Source of the DNA: Acidobacteriota bacterium | Lineage (GTDB): Bacteria; Acidobacteriota; Terriglobia; Terriglobales; Acidobacteriaceae | Direction of reading: 5' to 3' | DNA: 51,506 nucleotides | Assembly: GCA_013288805.1 (NCBI GenBank) | Contig: JABDBE010000017.1 | Location: 1 to 51,506, forward strand | Program-made: the position numbers and the translations under genes | The notes under the pieces: generated by a model | What the model was told of the DNA's origin: nothing | Databases searched by the model: none | Seen by the model: the letters and a program-made list of their open reading frames with translations, nothing else | Part shown: positions 26,361 to 35,904 of the stretch, piece by piece | How positions within the stretch are numbered: position 1 is the first letter of the stretch | Layout of the letters: the number at the start of each line of letters is the position of its first letter

Positions 26361-28412
26361 ATGGATCAGCAAGCGTTTCAAGAAGTAAATCAGAATAGCC
26401 CCGAGGCGATTCCCACGCAGATGCGCCAGATCGACGGGCGCGAATGGTGGCTTTGGGGATTCGCCATAGCGGTGACCCTAGCCTTGACCTTGGGCATTGT
26501 CTCCTTCACTTTTCCCTGGTTCCGTTGGGACAGCGACGCATCCTATTGGTTCGACCTGAGGGAGTGGGTACGCGGGCTGGCGGCCCTGGTTTTACTCTTT
26601 GATTTCTACACTGTCTATCAACATTTTCAACTACACCGCATTCGACGCCAACTGGCTGAGCGGGACCAATTGTTTCAGCTCATCAGTGAAAATGCCGCCG
26701 ACATGATCGCGCTGGTGGGCAGCGATGGTCGCCGGCTGTACAACAGTCCCGCTTATGAAAAGGTCCTGGGATATTCTCCCGAGGACTTGAAGAGCAGTTC
26801 GTCGTTCGACCAAATTCATCCCGACGATCGCCCGCGAGTATTGAAAGCGGCGGAACAGGCCCGGCTCACCGGTCACGGAGAGCCGATGGAATACCGAATC
26901 CGTCACAAAGACGGATCATGGCGCACTCTGGAATCGACCGCCAGCCCAATCCGCAACGCCAAAGGGCTGACCGACAAACTGGTCATCGTCAACCGCGACA
27001 TCACCGAGCGAAAGCGAGCCGAGGAACTGCTTGCGCACAACGCATTTCACGACGGGCTCACCAATCTGCCCAACCGCGCTCTCTTCCTGGACCGACTGCA
27101 GCACGCCCTGACTCTCTCCAAGAGACATGCAAACTACAAGTTTGCGGTGTTACTCATCGATATCGACGAATTCAAGATCGTCAACGACAGTCTGGGACAC
27201 ACGGCAGGGGATGAGCTGCTGATCAAAATCGGGCAGAGATTGAAGGACGCAGTGCGGCGGGCCGATACCGTCTCGCGCCCGCGTGGTAACGGCCTAGTCG
27301 ACAAGCCCATCAATGACGACACGCTGGCCAGACTTGGAGGCGATGAATTCACCATCCTTCTGGATGACATTCGCGACCCCATTGAAGCCGTTCGTGTGGC
27401 GGAGCGGGTGCAATCGGAACTGGCGACGCCCTTTGTAGTAAACCAACAGGAAATCGTAATTTCGGCAAGCATTGGAATCACCGCCAGCACCAGCCCGCAC
27501 ACTCAGGCGGAGGATCTCCTGCGTGATGCGGACATAGCCATGTACCGAGCCAAGCGGGCGGGCAAAGCTCGTTGCGAAGTGTCGGACACCGCCATGCATG
27601 ACGCTGCGGTGAAGCGGCTGCGCCTGGAGACGGATCTGCGCAAGGCCTTCGATCAGGGAGAATTCCGCGTTTTCTACCAGCCTATTGTGTCGTTGCAAAC
27701 CGGCAAGATCACAGGCTTCGAGGCGCTGACTCGTTGGCAACGGCCGGAGGGCATCCTTCCACCGATTGAGTTCATCGCGGTTGCAGAGGAGATTGGGCTC
27801 ATTATTCCCATGAACCGGCAACTGCGGCGCGAAGCCTGCCAACAGCTCCGATCCTGGCAGTCCGAGTTTCCAGCAAATCCGCCGCTCACCATGAGCGTCA
27901 ACATCACTCCCAAAGAGTTCGCGCAGCCTGACTTGGCCAGCGAGATTGGCAAAACCCTTGCGGAGATCGGCTTTGATCCCGCCTGCTTACAGCTCGAGAT
28001 CATCGAGACCATCGCCATGGGAGATGCGGAAAAATCTGGTCAAGTGCTGGCGCAGTTGAAGGCACTTGGGGTTCGCATGAGCATTGACGATTTTGGCACG
28101 GGCTATTCCTCGCTCAGCCGCTTGCGTCGTATTCCCGTCGACACCTTGAAAATCGACCGAGCCTTCATCATGAACATGAACAGCGACCCGGAAAGCCACG
28201 AGATTGTGCGGGTCATCATTATGCTCGCTCACAATCTTGGTTTGAAGGTTGTCGCCGAAGGAACAGAAACAGAAGAGCACATCAGACTGCTCAAACAGCT
28301 CAATTGCGAGATGGCGCAGGGATACAGCTATTCCCGTCCCGCCGATGCCCAAGCCATGTTGAAGTTGCTGGCAAGGAACCGGGCTGCAGTTGCCGCATCC
28401 GCCGGAAGGTAG
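26361..28412 (+). CDS. PAS-GGDEF-EAL cyclic-di-GMP signalling protein
   Basis: A 683-residue protein with two predicted transmembrane helices near the N-terminus (about residues 32-52 and 70-90), a PAS/PAC sensor (about 100-220), a GGDEF domain (about 225-400) with intact RLGGDEF, and an EAL domain (about 415-670). EAL motifs are intact (GFEALTRW, DDFGTGYSS, KIDRAF), so phosphodiesterase activity is expected; the intact GGDEF motif means it may also make or bind c-di-GMP. About 18 extra residues sit just before the GGDEF motif. Such a protein could influence motility and pilus activity, but no direct link is visible. Confidence 0.93.
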   Translation: MDQQAFQEVNQNSPEAIPTQMRQIDGREWWLWGFAIAVTLALTLGIVSFTFPWFRWDSDASYWFDLREWVRGLAALVLLFDFYTVYQHFQLHRIRRQLAERDQLFQLISENAADMIALVGSDGRRLYNSPAYEKVLGYSPEDLKSSSSFDQIHPDDRPRVLKAAEQARLTGHGEPMEYRIRHKDGSWRTLESTASPIRNAKGLTDKLVIVNRDITERKRAEELLAHNAFHDGLTNLPNRALFLDRLQHALTLSKRHANYKFAVLLIDIDEFKIVNDSLGHTAGDELLIKIGQRLKDAVRRADTVSRPRGNGLVDKPINDDTLARLGGDEFTILLDDIRDPIEAVRVAERVQSELATPFVVNQQEIVISASIGITASTSPHTQAEDLLRDADIAMYRAKRAGKARCEVSDTAMHDAAVKRLRLETDLRKAFDQGEFRVFYQPIVSLQTGKITGFEALTRWQRPEGILPPIEFIAVAEEIGLIIPMNRQLRREACQQLRSWQSEFPANPPLTMSVNITPKEFAQPDLASEIGKTLAEIGFDPACLQLEIIETIAMGDAEKSGQVLAQLKALGVRMSIDDFGTGYSSLSRLRRIPVDTLKIDRAFIMNMNSDPESHEIVRVIIMLAHNLGLKVVAEGTETEEHIRLLKQLNCEMAQGYSYSRPADAQAMLKLLARNRAAVAASAGR

Positions 28413-28468
28413 AAGAGCAGAGCCGCAAGTACGAGCGCCCACAAAGTCACGGCCCCCTAAGTTCCCAC

Positions 28469-29689
28469 ATGCACCGTTACAATGCTCGGGTGCGGATTCT
28501 CATCTCGGCTGGTGAGGCCTCGGGTGAAATGTATGGGGCTCAGCTCATCGAAGCTTTGCGGCGACGCTTTCGGTTGACCGCGGAGCTCCGCTCGGGTGGG
28601 CAGCCTGGGACCGTTGTCCCCGCGCAATCTGAGATTGAATTTTTTGGTGCTGGCGGGGATCGCATGCGGGCTGCTGGGTGCGACATTGTCGTCGATGCGA
28701 AAGACCTCGCGGTGGTCGGCATTTCCGAAATTGTCAGCCATCTGCCGAAGATCTATCGCTTGTTTCACAAGTTGATCGCGGAAGCCGATAAGCGCCGGCC
28801 TGACCTCGCCATCGTCATCGATTCTCCTGCTTTTAATTGGCGAGTGGCTCGGCAGATGCGGAAGCGCGGGATTTCTGTGGTGTACTACGTTTGCCCGCAG
28901 TTCTGGGCGTGGCGGCAGGGACGGGTCCGACTACTGCGCAAATATGTGAACAAAGCTCTCGTGATCTTTCCCTTTGAAGAGAAGTTTTATCGCGACCGCG
29001 GCGTGCATGCGACATTCGTGGGCCACCCGCTCGCCGATTTGTCTCTCCCTTCCGCTGATCGCGCGGCCTACGCGGCGGCCAACAACTTGGACGCGGCGAA
29101 ACCGTGGGTCACCCTTATGCCGGGCAGCCGCAGGAAAGAAGTCCGGATGAATCTGCCCGCGATTCTGGAATCGGCCTCAAGGCTTGGAGTGGGATATGAA
29201 TTTCTGCTACCGGTCGCACCGACGTTGGATCGCAGCTTTCTCGAATCGCTGATTGGCCAACATCCCGTCCATTTGGTCAGCGATGCGCTGCCTGCCCTGG
29301 CGTACTCCCGCGCCGGCATCATTGCCAGCGGCACGGCCACGGTCGAAGCCGCGATGATGGGCACGCCGTTCGTGATGGTCTACCGCGTCTCTCCGTTGAC
29401 TTATTTACTAGGGCGGTCGCGGGTTAAGGCGCCGCACTTTGCCATGGTGAATTTGATTGCCGGAAAAGAGATTGTGCCGGAGTTGGTCCAGCATGACTTC
29501 ACGTCCGAGAAAGTGGTGGCACGGCTAAAAGAGATTCTTTCCGACGGTCCGGTGCGCGAGCGGATGATTGAAGGCCTGGCGGAGGTGAGAACTTTGCTGC
29601 GCGGCCCGGATTCGGAAGCGCTTCATCCGGCTCAGCGGGCGGCCGAGGAGATTGCGGCGCTGCTGCGAACGCCGATGAGGCGGAGTTGA
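28469..29689 (+). CDS. lpxB: Lipid-A-disaccharide synthase
   Basis: LpxB transfers 2,3-diacylglucosamine from UDP to lipid X, forming the lipid A disaccharide. I chose ATG 28469 because the family start (RILISAGEASGEMYGAQLIEAL) follows; a GTG at 28490 is equally possible, and a frame open to 28304 overlaps the preceding gene. Family segments include QFWAWRQGRVRLLRKY, FVGHPLADL, LMPGSRRKEV and ASGTATVEAAMMG. About 18-20 residues between the first helix and FFGAGGDRM (approximately LTAELRSGGQPGTVVPAQSE) look like an insertion. Length is about 406 residues. Confidence 0.93.
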   Translation: MHRYNARVRILISAGEASGEMYGAQLIEALRRRFRLTAELRSGGQPGTVVPAQSEIEFFGAGGDRMRAAGCDIVVDAKDLAVVGISEIVSHLPKIYRLFHKLIAEADKRRPDLAIVIDSPAFNWRVARQMRKRGISVVYYVCPQFWAWRQGRVRLLRKYVNKALVIFPFEEKFYRDRGVHATFVGHPLADLSLPSADRAAYAAANNLDAAKPWVTLMPGSRRKEVRMNLPAILESASRLGVGYEFLLPVAPTLDRSFLESLIGQHPVHLVSDALPALAYSRAGIIASGTATVEAAMMGTPFVMVYRVSPLTYLLGRSRVKAPHFAMVNLIAGKEIVPELVQHDFTSEKVVARLKEILSDGPVRERMIEGLAEVRTLLRGPDSEALHPAQRAAEEIAALLRTPMRRS

Positions 29690-29940
29690 ACCGAGACAGG
29701 CTATCCAGCGAGAGATACGGGTCTGCCGGGGTCGGTAAAAGCAGATTCCTCGTCGCTTCGCTCCTCGGAATAACAAGGGTAGAGTAAACTGAGCGCTTCT
29801 TGGGATGACAATGGGTAGACTGAACCCGAATGACAAAATCGATCAAAAACACCTAACCCTTGTCCTACCAGCATCTTTTGCGTAACAATCTTCATCATAG
29901 AGCTTAGAGACCTGCGGGATTGCCCGGGAGACGTTCCTGA
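29690..29940. other. Intergenic region with degenerate repeats between lpxB and the M1-like gene
   Basis: About 250 bases without a gene. It contains a roughly repeated motif (GGAATAACAAGGGTAGA, then GGATGACAATGGGTAGA, then a shorter GAATGACAAA) at about 29767-29835, preceded by a GC-rich segment with a self-complementary look (CGTCGCTTCGCTCCTCGG). These resemble dispersed intergenic repeats rather than coding DNA. Confidence 0.45.
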
Positions 29941-31992
29941 ATGTTCCTCGAACCTCGACGCCAGCGTCGGGCCCTAACTAACTTTCTCGTTCTATTGCTT
30001 TTGTTAGTTTCGCTACCCATGTGGGCGGCCGAGAAGACTCGGCTGCGGGTGGACGACTACCAAATCGACGCCGAACTGACGCCACATATTCATAAAATCT
30101 CTGCCCGCGCCAAAGTGAAATTCACGGCCTTGGAAGACATCAGTGCAGCCACGTTCGAACTGAACAACGGTTTACGCGTCACCAAAGTGACCGACGATAG
30201 CGGGCAAACGCTATCCCCGGAGCGCATGACTCAGGATTTTACGGTGCGAGTGCAGCTGGCGAAGCCGCTCAGCAAAGGTAGTTCAACTACCCTGACGTTT
30301 GAATACGATGGCACGCTCGATTCTGCCGACGACAGCCCGGTGCAGGGGCTGAAACTGGCCTCGATCAATGACGACACCAGTTACCTGCTCTATGCCGGGC
30401 GCTGGTTTCCGGTGAATGCTTATGGGATCAACCGCTTCACCGCGACGATGAACATCACCGTGCCCGCCCACATGGTAGTAATTGGCAGCGGCAAGGAGAC
30501 GGCCGGCAGTACTGCTCCATCCAAGAAAGCGGCCACAAGCGCTCTGCCCACCAAGACCTTCACCTTCACCTGGGACAAGCCTAGCTTCCCTGGGACCATC
30601 CTCGCTGGAACTTTTCAGGAATTCAAGAGTGACGAAGCCGGGGTCGACCTGCACGTCTTTTTTAAGCCGACCCACCAAAATCTGGGGGCGATGTACGCTG
30701 AGACAGCGATCAAAGAATTCACTTACTACGTGACGCTTTATGGAGTGGCACCTTCATCAAGCCTGAAAGTGGTGGAGATTCCCGACGATACCGTGCCCTC
30801 GGCATGGGCGCCGGAAATAGCGGCGATCGCGAGCCGGGCCGTGACCGACAAAGTAAATTATCGATTGCTGGCGAACACTATCTCACATCAGTGGTGGGGA
30901 GTTTCCGTGAGCCCCGCCACCATCGACGACTGGTGGTTGTGCGATGGTTTCGCGCGCTACGCCGAGGCTCGCTACGTGGAAAACGCCGCCGGAAGCAATG
31001 GGCTTGAAGAGGTGGTGAAAGATATGTCGGTGGGAGCGCTGGCTTATGATTCGGTGCCGCTCGCGACCATCGGCAAGCTGGACATGTTCTCGCCCGAGTT
31101 CCAATCACTGGCGACCGACAAGGGCGCGATGATTTTGCACATGCTGCGTTGGGTGGAGGGAGACCAGAAGTACGACCTGACGATGCGCACTTTTGCCACG
31201 AAATACGCGGGCAAGTCAGCGTCGCTGGATGATTTCGAGGCCGTCGCGGAACAGAGCTACGGCGATAAACTCACCTGGTTTTTCACCCAGTGGCTGGATT
31301 CTACCGGCGCTCCCGAATTCAAGACCAAATACACGGTCTATCGGCTGGGTACCAGATGCCCTGCCGGTCAACGTTGCGCGGGCTTCCGCATCGTAGGTCA
31401 GATCACGCAGGACCTCGATCTGTTTCGCATGCCGGTCGAGTTAAAGGTTGACACCGACGGCAAAACCGAAGAAAAGCGCATTGACGTAGTGGGAACGGAT
31501 TCCGCGTTCACGCTGGAGACTTTTGGCAAGCCGCGCCGGATTTCGATCGACCCCGAGAATCGCGTGTTGCGAAACTCACCTGACGTAAAGTTGCGGGCGT
31601 CCATTCAGCGCGGACAGGCCTTGGTTCAACAAGGCGATTTCGCCGGAGCGCTCACGGAATACAACAAGGCCCTCGAGGTCAACAAGAACAGCTCGCTGGC
31701 GCATTATCGCATTGCCGAGGTCTTCTTTGCGCAAAAGAACTATCAGGCATCCGCCAACGCTTACCGGGATGCGCTCAACGGCGACGGCGATCCGCGCTGG
31801 ACCGAGGTTTGGAGCCACATCCAGCTAGGCAAGATTTTTGACATTACCGGCCAGCGGGAGCGCGCTACCAACGAGTATCGGCAGGCCTTGCAGACCAATG
31901 ACAACACGCAAGGAGCGCTGGAGGAAGCGCGGAAGTATCTGCAAAAACCGTTCGAGCAGCAGAAGAACAGCAGCGGCGCAAACGGCGAGTAG
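29941..31992 (+). CDS. M1 aminopeptidase-like secreted protein without the zinc site, C-terminal TPR
   Basis: A 683-residue protein with a clear signal peptide (LTNFLVLLLLLVSLPMWAAE). It resembles peptidase family M1: an N-terminal beta-sandwich region (LRVDDYQIDAELTPHIH) and a gluzincin-like core recognised by ISHQWWG and WWLCDGFARYAE. The zinc motif HExxHx18E is degraded: residues 312-316 are NTISH, so the first His and catalytic Glu are Asn and Thr, and the third ligand Glu is Asp335. The GAMEN exopeptidase motif is not recognisable. The last ~130 residues form TPR-like repeats (GDFAGALTEYNKALEVN, YQASANAYRDAL). It is probably a non-catalytic binding protein or scaffold in the periplasm. 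Confidence 0.82.
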   Translation: MFLEPRRQRRALTNFLVLLLLLVSLPMWAAEKTRLRVDDYQIDAELTPHIHKISARAKVKFTALEDISAATFELNNGLRVTKVTDDSGQTLSPERMTQDFTVRVQLAKPLSKGSSTTLTFEYDGTLDSADDSPVQGLKLASINDDTSYLLYAGRWFPVNAYGINRFTATMNITVPAHMVVIGSGKETAGSTAPSKKAATSALPTKTFTFTWDKPSFPGTILAGTFQEFKSDEAGVDLHVFFKPTHQNLGAMYAETAIKEFTYYVTLYGVAPSSSLKVVEIPDDTVPSAWAPEIAAIASRAVTDKVNYRLLANTISHQWWGVSVSPATIDDWWLCDGFARYAEARYVENAAGSNGLEEVVKDMSVGALAYDSVPLATIGKLDMFSPEFQSLATDKGAMILHMLRWVEGDQKYDLTMRTFATKYAGKSASLDDFEAVAEQSYGDKLTWFFTQWLDSTGAPEFKTKYTVYRLGTRCPAGQRCAGFRIVGQITQDLDLFRMPVELKVDTDGKTEEKRIDVVGTDSAFTLETFGKPRRISIDPENRVLRNSPDVKLRASIQRGQALVQQGDFAGALTEYNKALEVNKNSSLAHYRIAEVFFAQKNYQASANAYRDALNGDGDPRWTEVWSHIQLGKIFDITGQRERATNEYRQALQTNDNTQGALEEARKYLQKPFEQQKNSSGANGE

Positions 31993-32005
31993 AGAGCGTG
32001 CGTGT

Positions 32006-33004
32006 TTAATACGCCCAACGCAACAGCGTAGCGCCCACCGTAAATCCAGCACCTACCGACGCCAGCAGCACCAAATCACCTTTCTTGAGCTTGCCTTCCT
32101 GTCGAGCCGTGTCCATCGCGAGTGGAATCGTGCCGGCGGTGGTGTTTCCGTAGCGGTCAATGTTGATAACGACACTCTCGGGTCGCAAGGCTAGTCTCTC
32201 CGCAGTGGCGTTGATAATCCGCTTATTGGCTTGATGCGCGATGAACACGTCGATATCAGAGGCTTTAATCCCGTTGCGTTCCAGAATCTTTTCGCAGAGT
32301 TCGGTCTGCTTGCGCACCGCGAATTTGAACACCGCCTGGCCATCCTGGTGGACGTAATGCATTTTCTGATCCACGGTCTCGTGCGTGGACGGATTGAGGC
32401 TGCCGCCACCAGGCATGTAGAGCGAGCATCCGCCCGATCCGTCGACCTCATGGATGAAATCGATCATGCCCAACGAATCATTCTCGGCCGGTTCGAGAAT
32501 GACCGCGCCCGCGCCGTCGCCAAAGATAATGCAGGTGGCTCGGTCGGTATAGTCGATAATCGACGACATGACGTCGGCCCCGATCACCATCACGCGCTTG
32601 TGCGCGCCCGTAGCCACGAATTGAGTTCCTACCTGCAGCGCGTACAAGAATGCCGAGCAGGCTGCCGACAGATCAAATCCCCAAACCCCTTTCGCCCCCA
32701 GTTTGTTCTGCACCAGGCAAGCCGTGGACGGAAAAAACATGTCTGGCGTGACCGTGCCCACGAGGATTGCGTCGAGATCGCTAGGGTCAATGCCGCGTTG
32801 CGCCAAAGCTTTCTTGGCCGCTTCAACCGCCAGGTCGCTGGTCGCGACGCCTTTGTCGACGATATGGCGTTCACGGATTCCCGTGCGCTCAGTAATCCAC
32901 TGATCGCTGGTTTCCACCATCTTTTCGAGATCGGCATTGGTTAACAGACGAGGTGGGACGTAGGTTCCGAGAGCGCTGATCTTCACGCGCACAAGTTGGC
33001 TCAC
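32006..33004 (-). CDS. fabH: Beta-ketoacyl-ACP synthase III
   Basis: FabH condenses acetyl-CoA with malonyl-ACP to start fatty-acid synthesis. The 332-residue protein has the Cys-His-Asn triad in [23 protein letters not shown] and [13 protein letters not shown]. The start is GTG 33004, with GGAGA about 10 nt upstream. It is downstream of the SRP RNA gene on the same strand and convergent with the M1-like gene (13 nt between the stops). No other fab genes are next to it. Confidence 0.95.
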   Translation of the reverse strand: MSQLVRVKISALGTYVPPRLLTNADLEKMVETSDQWITERTGIRERHIVDKGVATSDLAVEAAKKALAQRGIDPSDLDAILVGTVTPDMFFPSTACLVQNKLGAKGVWGFDLSAACSAFLYALQVGTQFVATGAHKRVMVIGADVMSSIIDYTDRATCIIFGDGAGAVILEPAENDSLGMIDFIHEVDGSGGCSLYMPGGGSLNPSTHETVDQKMHYVHQDGQAVFKFAVRKQTELCEKILERNGIKASDIDVFIAHQANKRIINATAERLALRPESVVINIDRYGNTTAGTIPLAMDTARQEGKLKKGDLVLLASVGAGFTVGATLLRWAY

Positions 33005-33145
33005 TCTATGAGTTCTCCAGGATGAAATGTGAAACGGTTATTGTGACCTACGCGGACAGCAATGTCCAACTTAATGAGGCTGAAGGAGCGCGCACACGTT
33101 AAAACTGCCGCGGCTATCACCGAACGGGTTCAGCGAAACTAAAAA

Positions 33146-33251
33146 GCCAGACACCGGCGACCCACTGCACACGCAAGAGCCCGTTACCGTTGCTTCCTTC
33201 CGGACCTGGCGGGGTTGGCGAGAGTGCGTCGCGCGGGACCGATGCCTGACC
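33146..33251 (-). ncRNA. ffs: Signal recognition particle RNA (4.5S type)
   Basis: On the minus strand the conserved SRP apical sequence CAGGTCCGGAAGGAAGCA lies at about 33188-33205, on the 3' side of the hairpin apex. The two ends pair in a 12-bp stem: GTCAGGCATCGG (5' end at 33250) with CCGGTGTCTGGC (3' end at 33146), including G-U pairs. A run of five T follows immediately (33145-33141), giving an intrinsic-like terminator. The length, about 106 nt, fits the short bacterial form without an Alu domain. FtsY, the SRP receptor, is encoded at 47975. Confidence 0.92.
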
Positions 33252-33257
33252 TATTTG

Positions 33258-33263
33258 ATTCTA
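33258..33263 (-). promoter_or_regulatory. -10 box of the SRP RNA gene
   Basis: TAGAAT on the minus strand, 6-7 nt before the predicted 5' end of the SRP RNA. No convincing -35 was seen at the normal distance. Confidence 0.5.
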
Positions 33264-33331
33264 GCATTCCGATCGTACTCTTCCCTTTCGCGACGGAATG
33301 GCCAACAATAGACCCAGCCCATACCTGATTC

Positions 33332-35518
33332 ATGACTCTCGCTCGCAGCAAGCAACCCGAGATCGCTCGACTGCCCACTGCCGTCCAGCATTACTTTGAA
33401 GTCGCGCTGTACTTGCTGGTGTTGTGTGGCTTCGGGACGTTAGTTTCCACCGGTGGCCTGGACTTGCCCACGGTTCTGCTTGTCGGCGCTGCAATTCTCT
33501 TTCGTGGATACCTGCTGGCTGCTCGCCGCACACTGCTTATTCCTGAGAGCTGGACCACAACGCTGACGCTGGGCTATGTAGCGTTCTATCTCGCGGATTA
33601 CTTCGTGTTTTCGGGTTTGTTCGTGACCGCCACGGTCCACCTCGTGCTTTTCGTTATGGTGGTGCGGCTGTTTTCCACCCGGCGTGACCGAGACTATTAT
33701 TTCCTTGCGGTCATCTCTTTCCTCATGGTGCTGGCGGCCGCGGTGCTCACGGTGGACAGCACTTTTCTTTTCGCCTTCGCCGCATTCATGCTGATGGCGG
33801 TTGTGGCGTGCATCCTGATGGAGATGCGTCACGCTACCGGCCAAGCGACGGTTCGAGCGACGTCATCGAGCGATGACTCTCATCGACAGATGGCGTTTTC
33901 GCTTGCCGGAGCTTCGCCGCTGCTCGCGATCCTCATCTTGCTGGGCGCGACGGCGATTTTCTTCGTGCTGCCCCGCACATCGACCGGATATCTCAGCGCC
34001 TTTGCCCGGAACCACACATTCAGCACCGGCTTCAGCGACCAAGTGCAACTCGGCCAGATCGGCGAGATACAACAGTCCAACTCGCTGGTGATGCACATCC
34101 AAATCGATGGCGATACACATGGCGCTTACGACTTGAAGTGGCGCGGTGTGACCTTGAATGTGTTCGACGGCAAGACCTGGTTCAATCCGCATGCGCAGCA
34201 TGTAGTGACGAGCGTAGGCACAGGGCGCTTTCTCTTGTTGCAGGACAGGGCAAACTGGAGAAGGCTTCCGGCAGCAGGCCCCGCGCAACCTATTCATTAT
34301 CGCGTTTTGATGGAGCCCCTGATCAGCAATGTTTTTTTCCTTGCACCAACACCCCGGCTCCTGCAGGGCAACTACCGTTTGCTGTCCATGGACAATGGGG
34401 ACGCCGTTTTTGATCTCGATCCCGAACATCCTGTTGGCCGCTACGAGGCGACGTCTGACATTGCTCAACCTAGCCTCAGCCAACTGCGCGCGGCCTCCAA
34501 CGACTATCCGCCGGAGATCCTGTTGAACTATCTGCAACTGCCACGGGTAGATGACCGCGTGCTGCCTCTGGCCAAGCAAATCACGGGTCCCGCTGAGAAC
34601 AATTACGACAAGGCTGCGGCGCTGGAACGGTACCTGCGAACGCACTTTGGATACACGCTTCAACTTCCGCGCAGCGTTCCGCGCGATCCTGTGGCTAATT
34701 TCCTTTTTGAACGCAAGCGGGGACACTGCGAATACTTCGCTTCCGCGATGGCCCTCATGTTGCGCACGCTGGGCATTCCTTCGCGCGTGGTGAATGGATT
34801 CCGCACGGGCGAGTTCAACGACCTTACCTCCCAGTATCTGGTTCGGGGCAACAACGCGCATTCATGGGTGGAAGCGTATTTTCCCGGCTATGGCTGGATC
34901 AGTTTTGATCCGACTCCAGCGGCGCCTTTGCAAATGCACACTGGCTGGAGCAGAAGCATGTTGTACGTGGATGCTTTGGCATCATTCTGGCGCGAGTGGG
35001 TCATTAACTACGACGCGGGCCATCAGTACAATCTCGGCCGCGCGGCCAGGCGCAATAGTCTGGAGTGGTTGCAGCGGGCGCGAGGTTGGGCGCGACGGCA
35101 TCATGAAGCGCTGCTGAATGCGGCGCGCCGAACTTCGCGGACGGTTTCTGATTCCCCCGTGAAATGGTGGTTCGGCGCAACACTCATGGCACTTCTGCTT
35201 TTATTAGCAGCTAACGCCGGGAAGCTATGGCGAGCGATTCGCAGCCGCCGCCTGGCGGCTCGTCCAGAGAAGTCTCCGAGTCTGGCCGCGACCATTTGGT
35301 ACGAGCGTATGACGCGAATGCTCGCGAGAAAGGGATGGAACAAGCCTCCAGCTCACACTCCGAAAGAATTTCTGGTCTGTATTCCAGATGAAGCCACACG
35401 AAACTCGGTGGCCAAGTTTACCCGGCATTACGAATCGGCCCGCTTCGGGGGTTCGGCGGAAGATGCGCGGCGTCTGCCCGAACTGTACGAAGAAATTTCG
35501 ACTGCAGGACGGCGCTAG
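33332..35518 (+). CDS. TgpA-like transglutaminase domain membrane protein
   Basis: A 728-residue protein of the DUF3488/transglutaminase-like (TgpA) type. The N-terminal ~215 residues contain about six to seven hydrophobic helices. A periplasmic part follows with the transglutaminase core: the Cys in KRGHCEYFASAMALMLR, the His in NNAHSWVEAYFP and the Asp in WISFDPTP. A further helix lies at about 615-635 (LMALLLLLAANAG), followed by a cytoplasmic DUF4129-like tail. TgpA homologues are often near MoxR and DUF58 genes; these are absent here. Substrate unknown. Confidence 0.9.
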   Translation: MTLARSKQPEIARLPTAVQHYFEVALYLLVLCGFGTLVSTGGLDLPTVLLVGAAILFRGYLLAARRTLLIPESWTTTLTLGYVAFYLADYFVFSGLFVTATVHLVLFVMVVRLFSTRRDRDYYFLAVISFLMVLAAAVLTVDSTFLFAFAAFMLMAVVACILMEMRHATGQATVRATSSSDDSHRQMAFSLAGASPLLAILILLGATAIFFVLPRTSTGYLSAFARNHTFSTGFSDQVQLGQIGEIQQSNSLVMHIQIDGDTHGAYDLKWRGVTLNVFDGKTWFNPHAQHVVTSVGTGRFLLLQDRANWRRLPAAGPAQPIHYRVLMEPLISNVFFLAPTPRLLQGNYRLLSMDNGDAVFDLDPEHPVGRYEATSDIAQPSLSQLRAASNDYPPEILLNYLQLPRVDDRVLPLAKQITGPAENNYDKAAALERYLRTHFGYTLQLPRSVPRDPVANFLFERKRGHCEYFASAMALMLRTLGIPSRVVNGFRTGEFNDLTSQYLVRGNNAHSWVEAYFPGYGWISFDPTPAAPLQMHTGWSRSMLYVDALASFWREWVINYDAGHQYNLGRAARRNSLEWLQRARGWARRHHEALLNAARRTSRTVSDSPVKWWFGATLMALLLLLAANAGKLWRAIRSRRLAARPEKSPSLAATIWYERMTRMLARKGWNKPPAHTPKEFLVCIPDEATRNSVAKFTRHYESARFGGSAEDARRLPELYEEISTAGRR

Positions 35519-35524
35519 ACCGGG

Positions 35525-35746
35525 TCAGCGCGAGTTTGTTGCCAGCCACCACCGGCGCACCGCGACCACTGACCAAATCGCCTCGACCACTCCGAAGGGC
35601 CAAGCGCCTTGGAGGAATCCGTAGACCGAACCCAAGAGGCATGCGCCGGCAAACGCCAGGATGAACCACCGGCTTCGGTTCTCAAAGGCGTAACACACCA
35701 GCATCGCTGTCACGGCAAACAATCCAAACCACGTCAGTCGATTCAC
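35525..35746 (-). CDS. Small membrane protein of unknown function
   Basis: A 73-residue hydrophobic protein starting at GTG 35746. It has two or three predicted helices (TWFGLFAVTAMLVCYAFE, FILAFAGACLLGSVYGFL, VVEAIWSVVAVRRWW). I recall close relatives as conserved hypothetical proteins in many bacteria, but not a function. It is convergent with the transglutaminase-like gene, with 6 nt between the stops. Confidence 0.7.
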   Translation of the reverse strand: MNRLTWFGLFAVTAMLVCYAFENRSRWFILAFAGACLLGSVYGFLQGAWPFGVVEAIWSVVAVRRWWLATNSR

Positions 35747-35904
35747 GCCACGCTCCTGCGGCTTTATTCTCTATTGTTTCAGCAATCCTTCCAAGCTCTA
35801 ACCACGATTGCATGAAGCACAGCGTCCCGCTTTTTCAGAATGTCGTTCGGGCGAGTGCACGCAGGACGGCTGATCGCTCCTGAGTGTTAGAATAGAGAGA
35901 TTCC

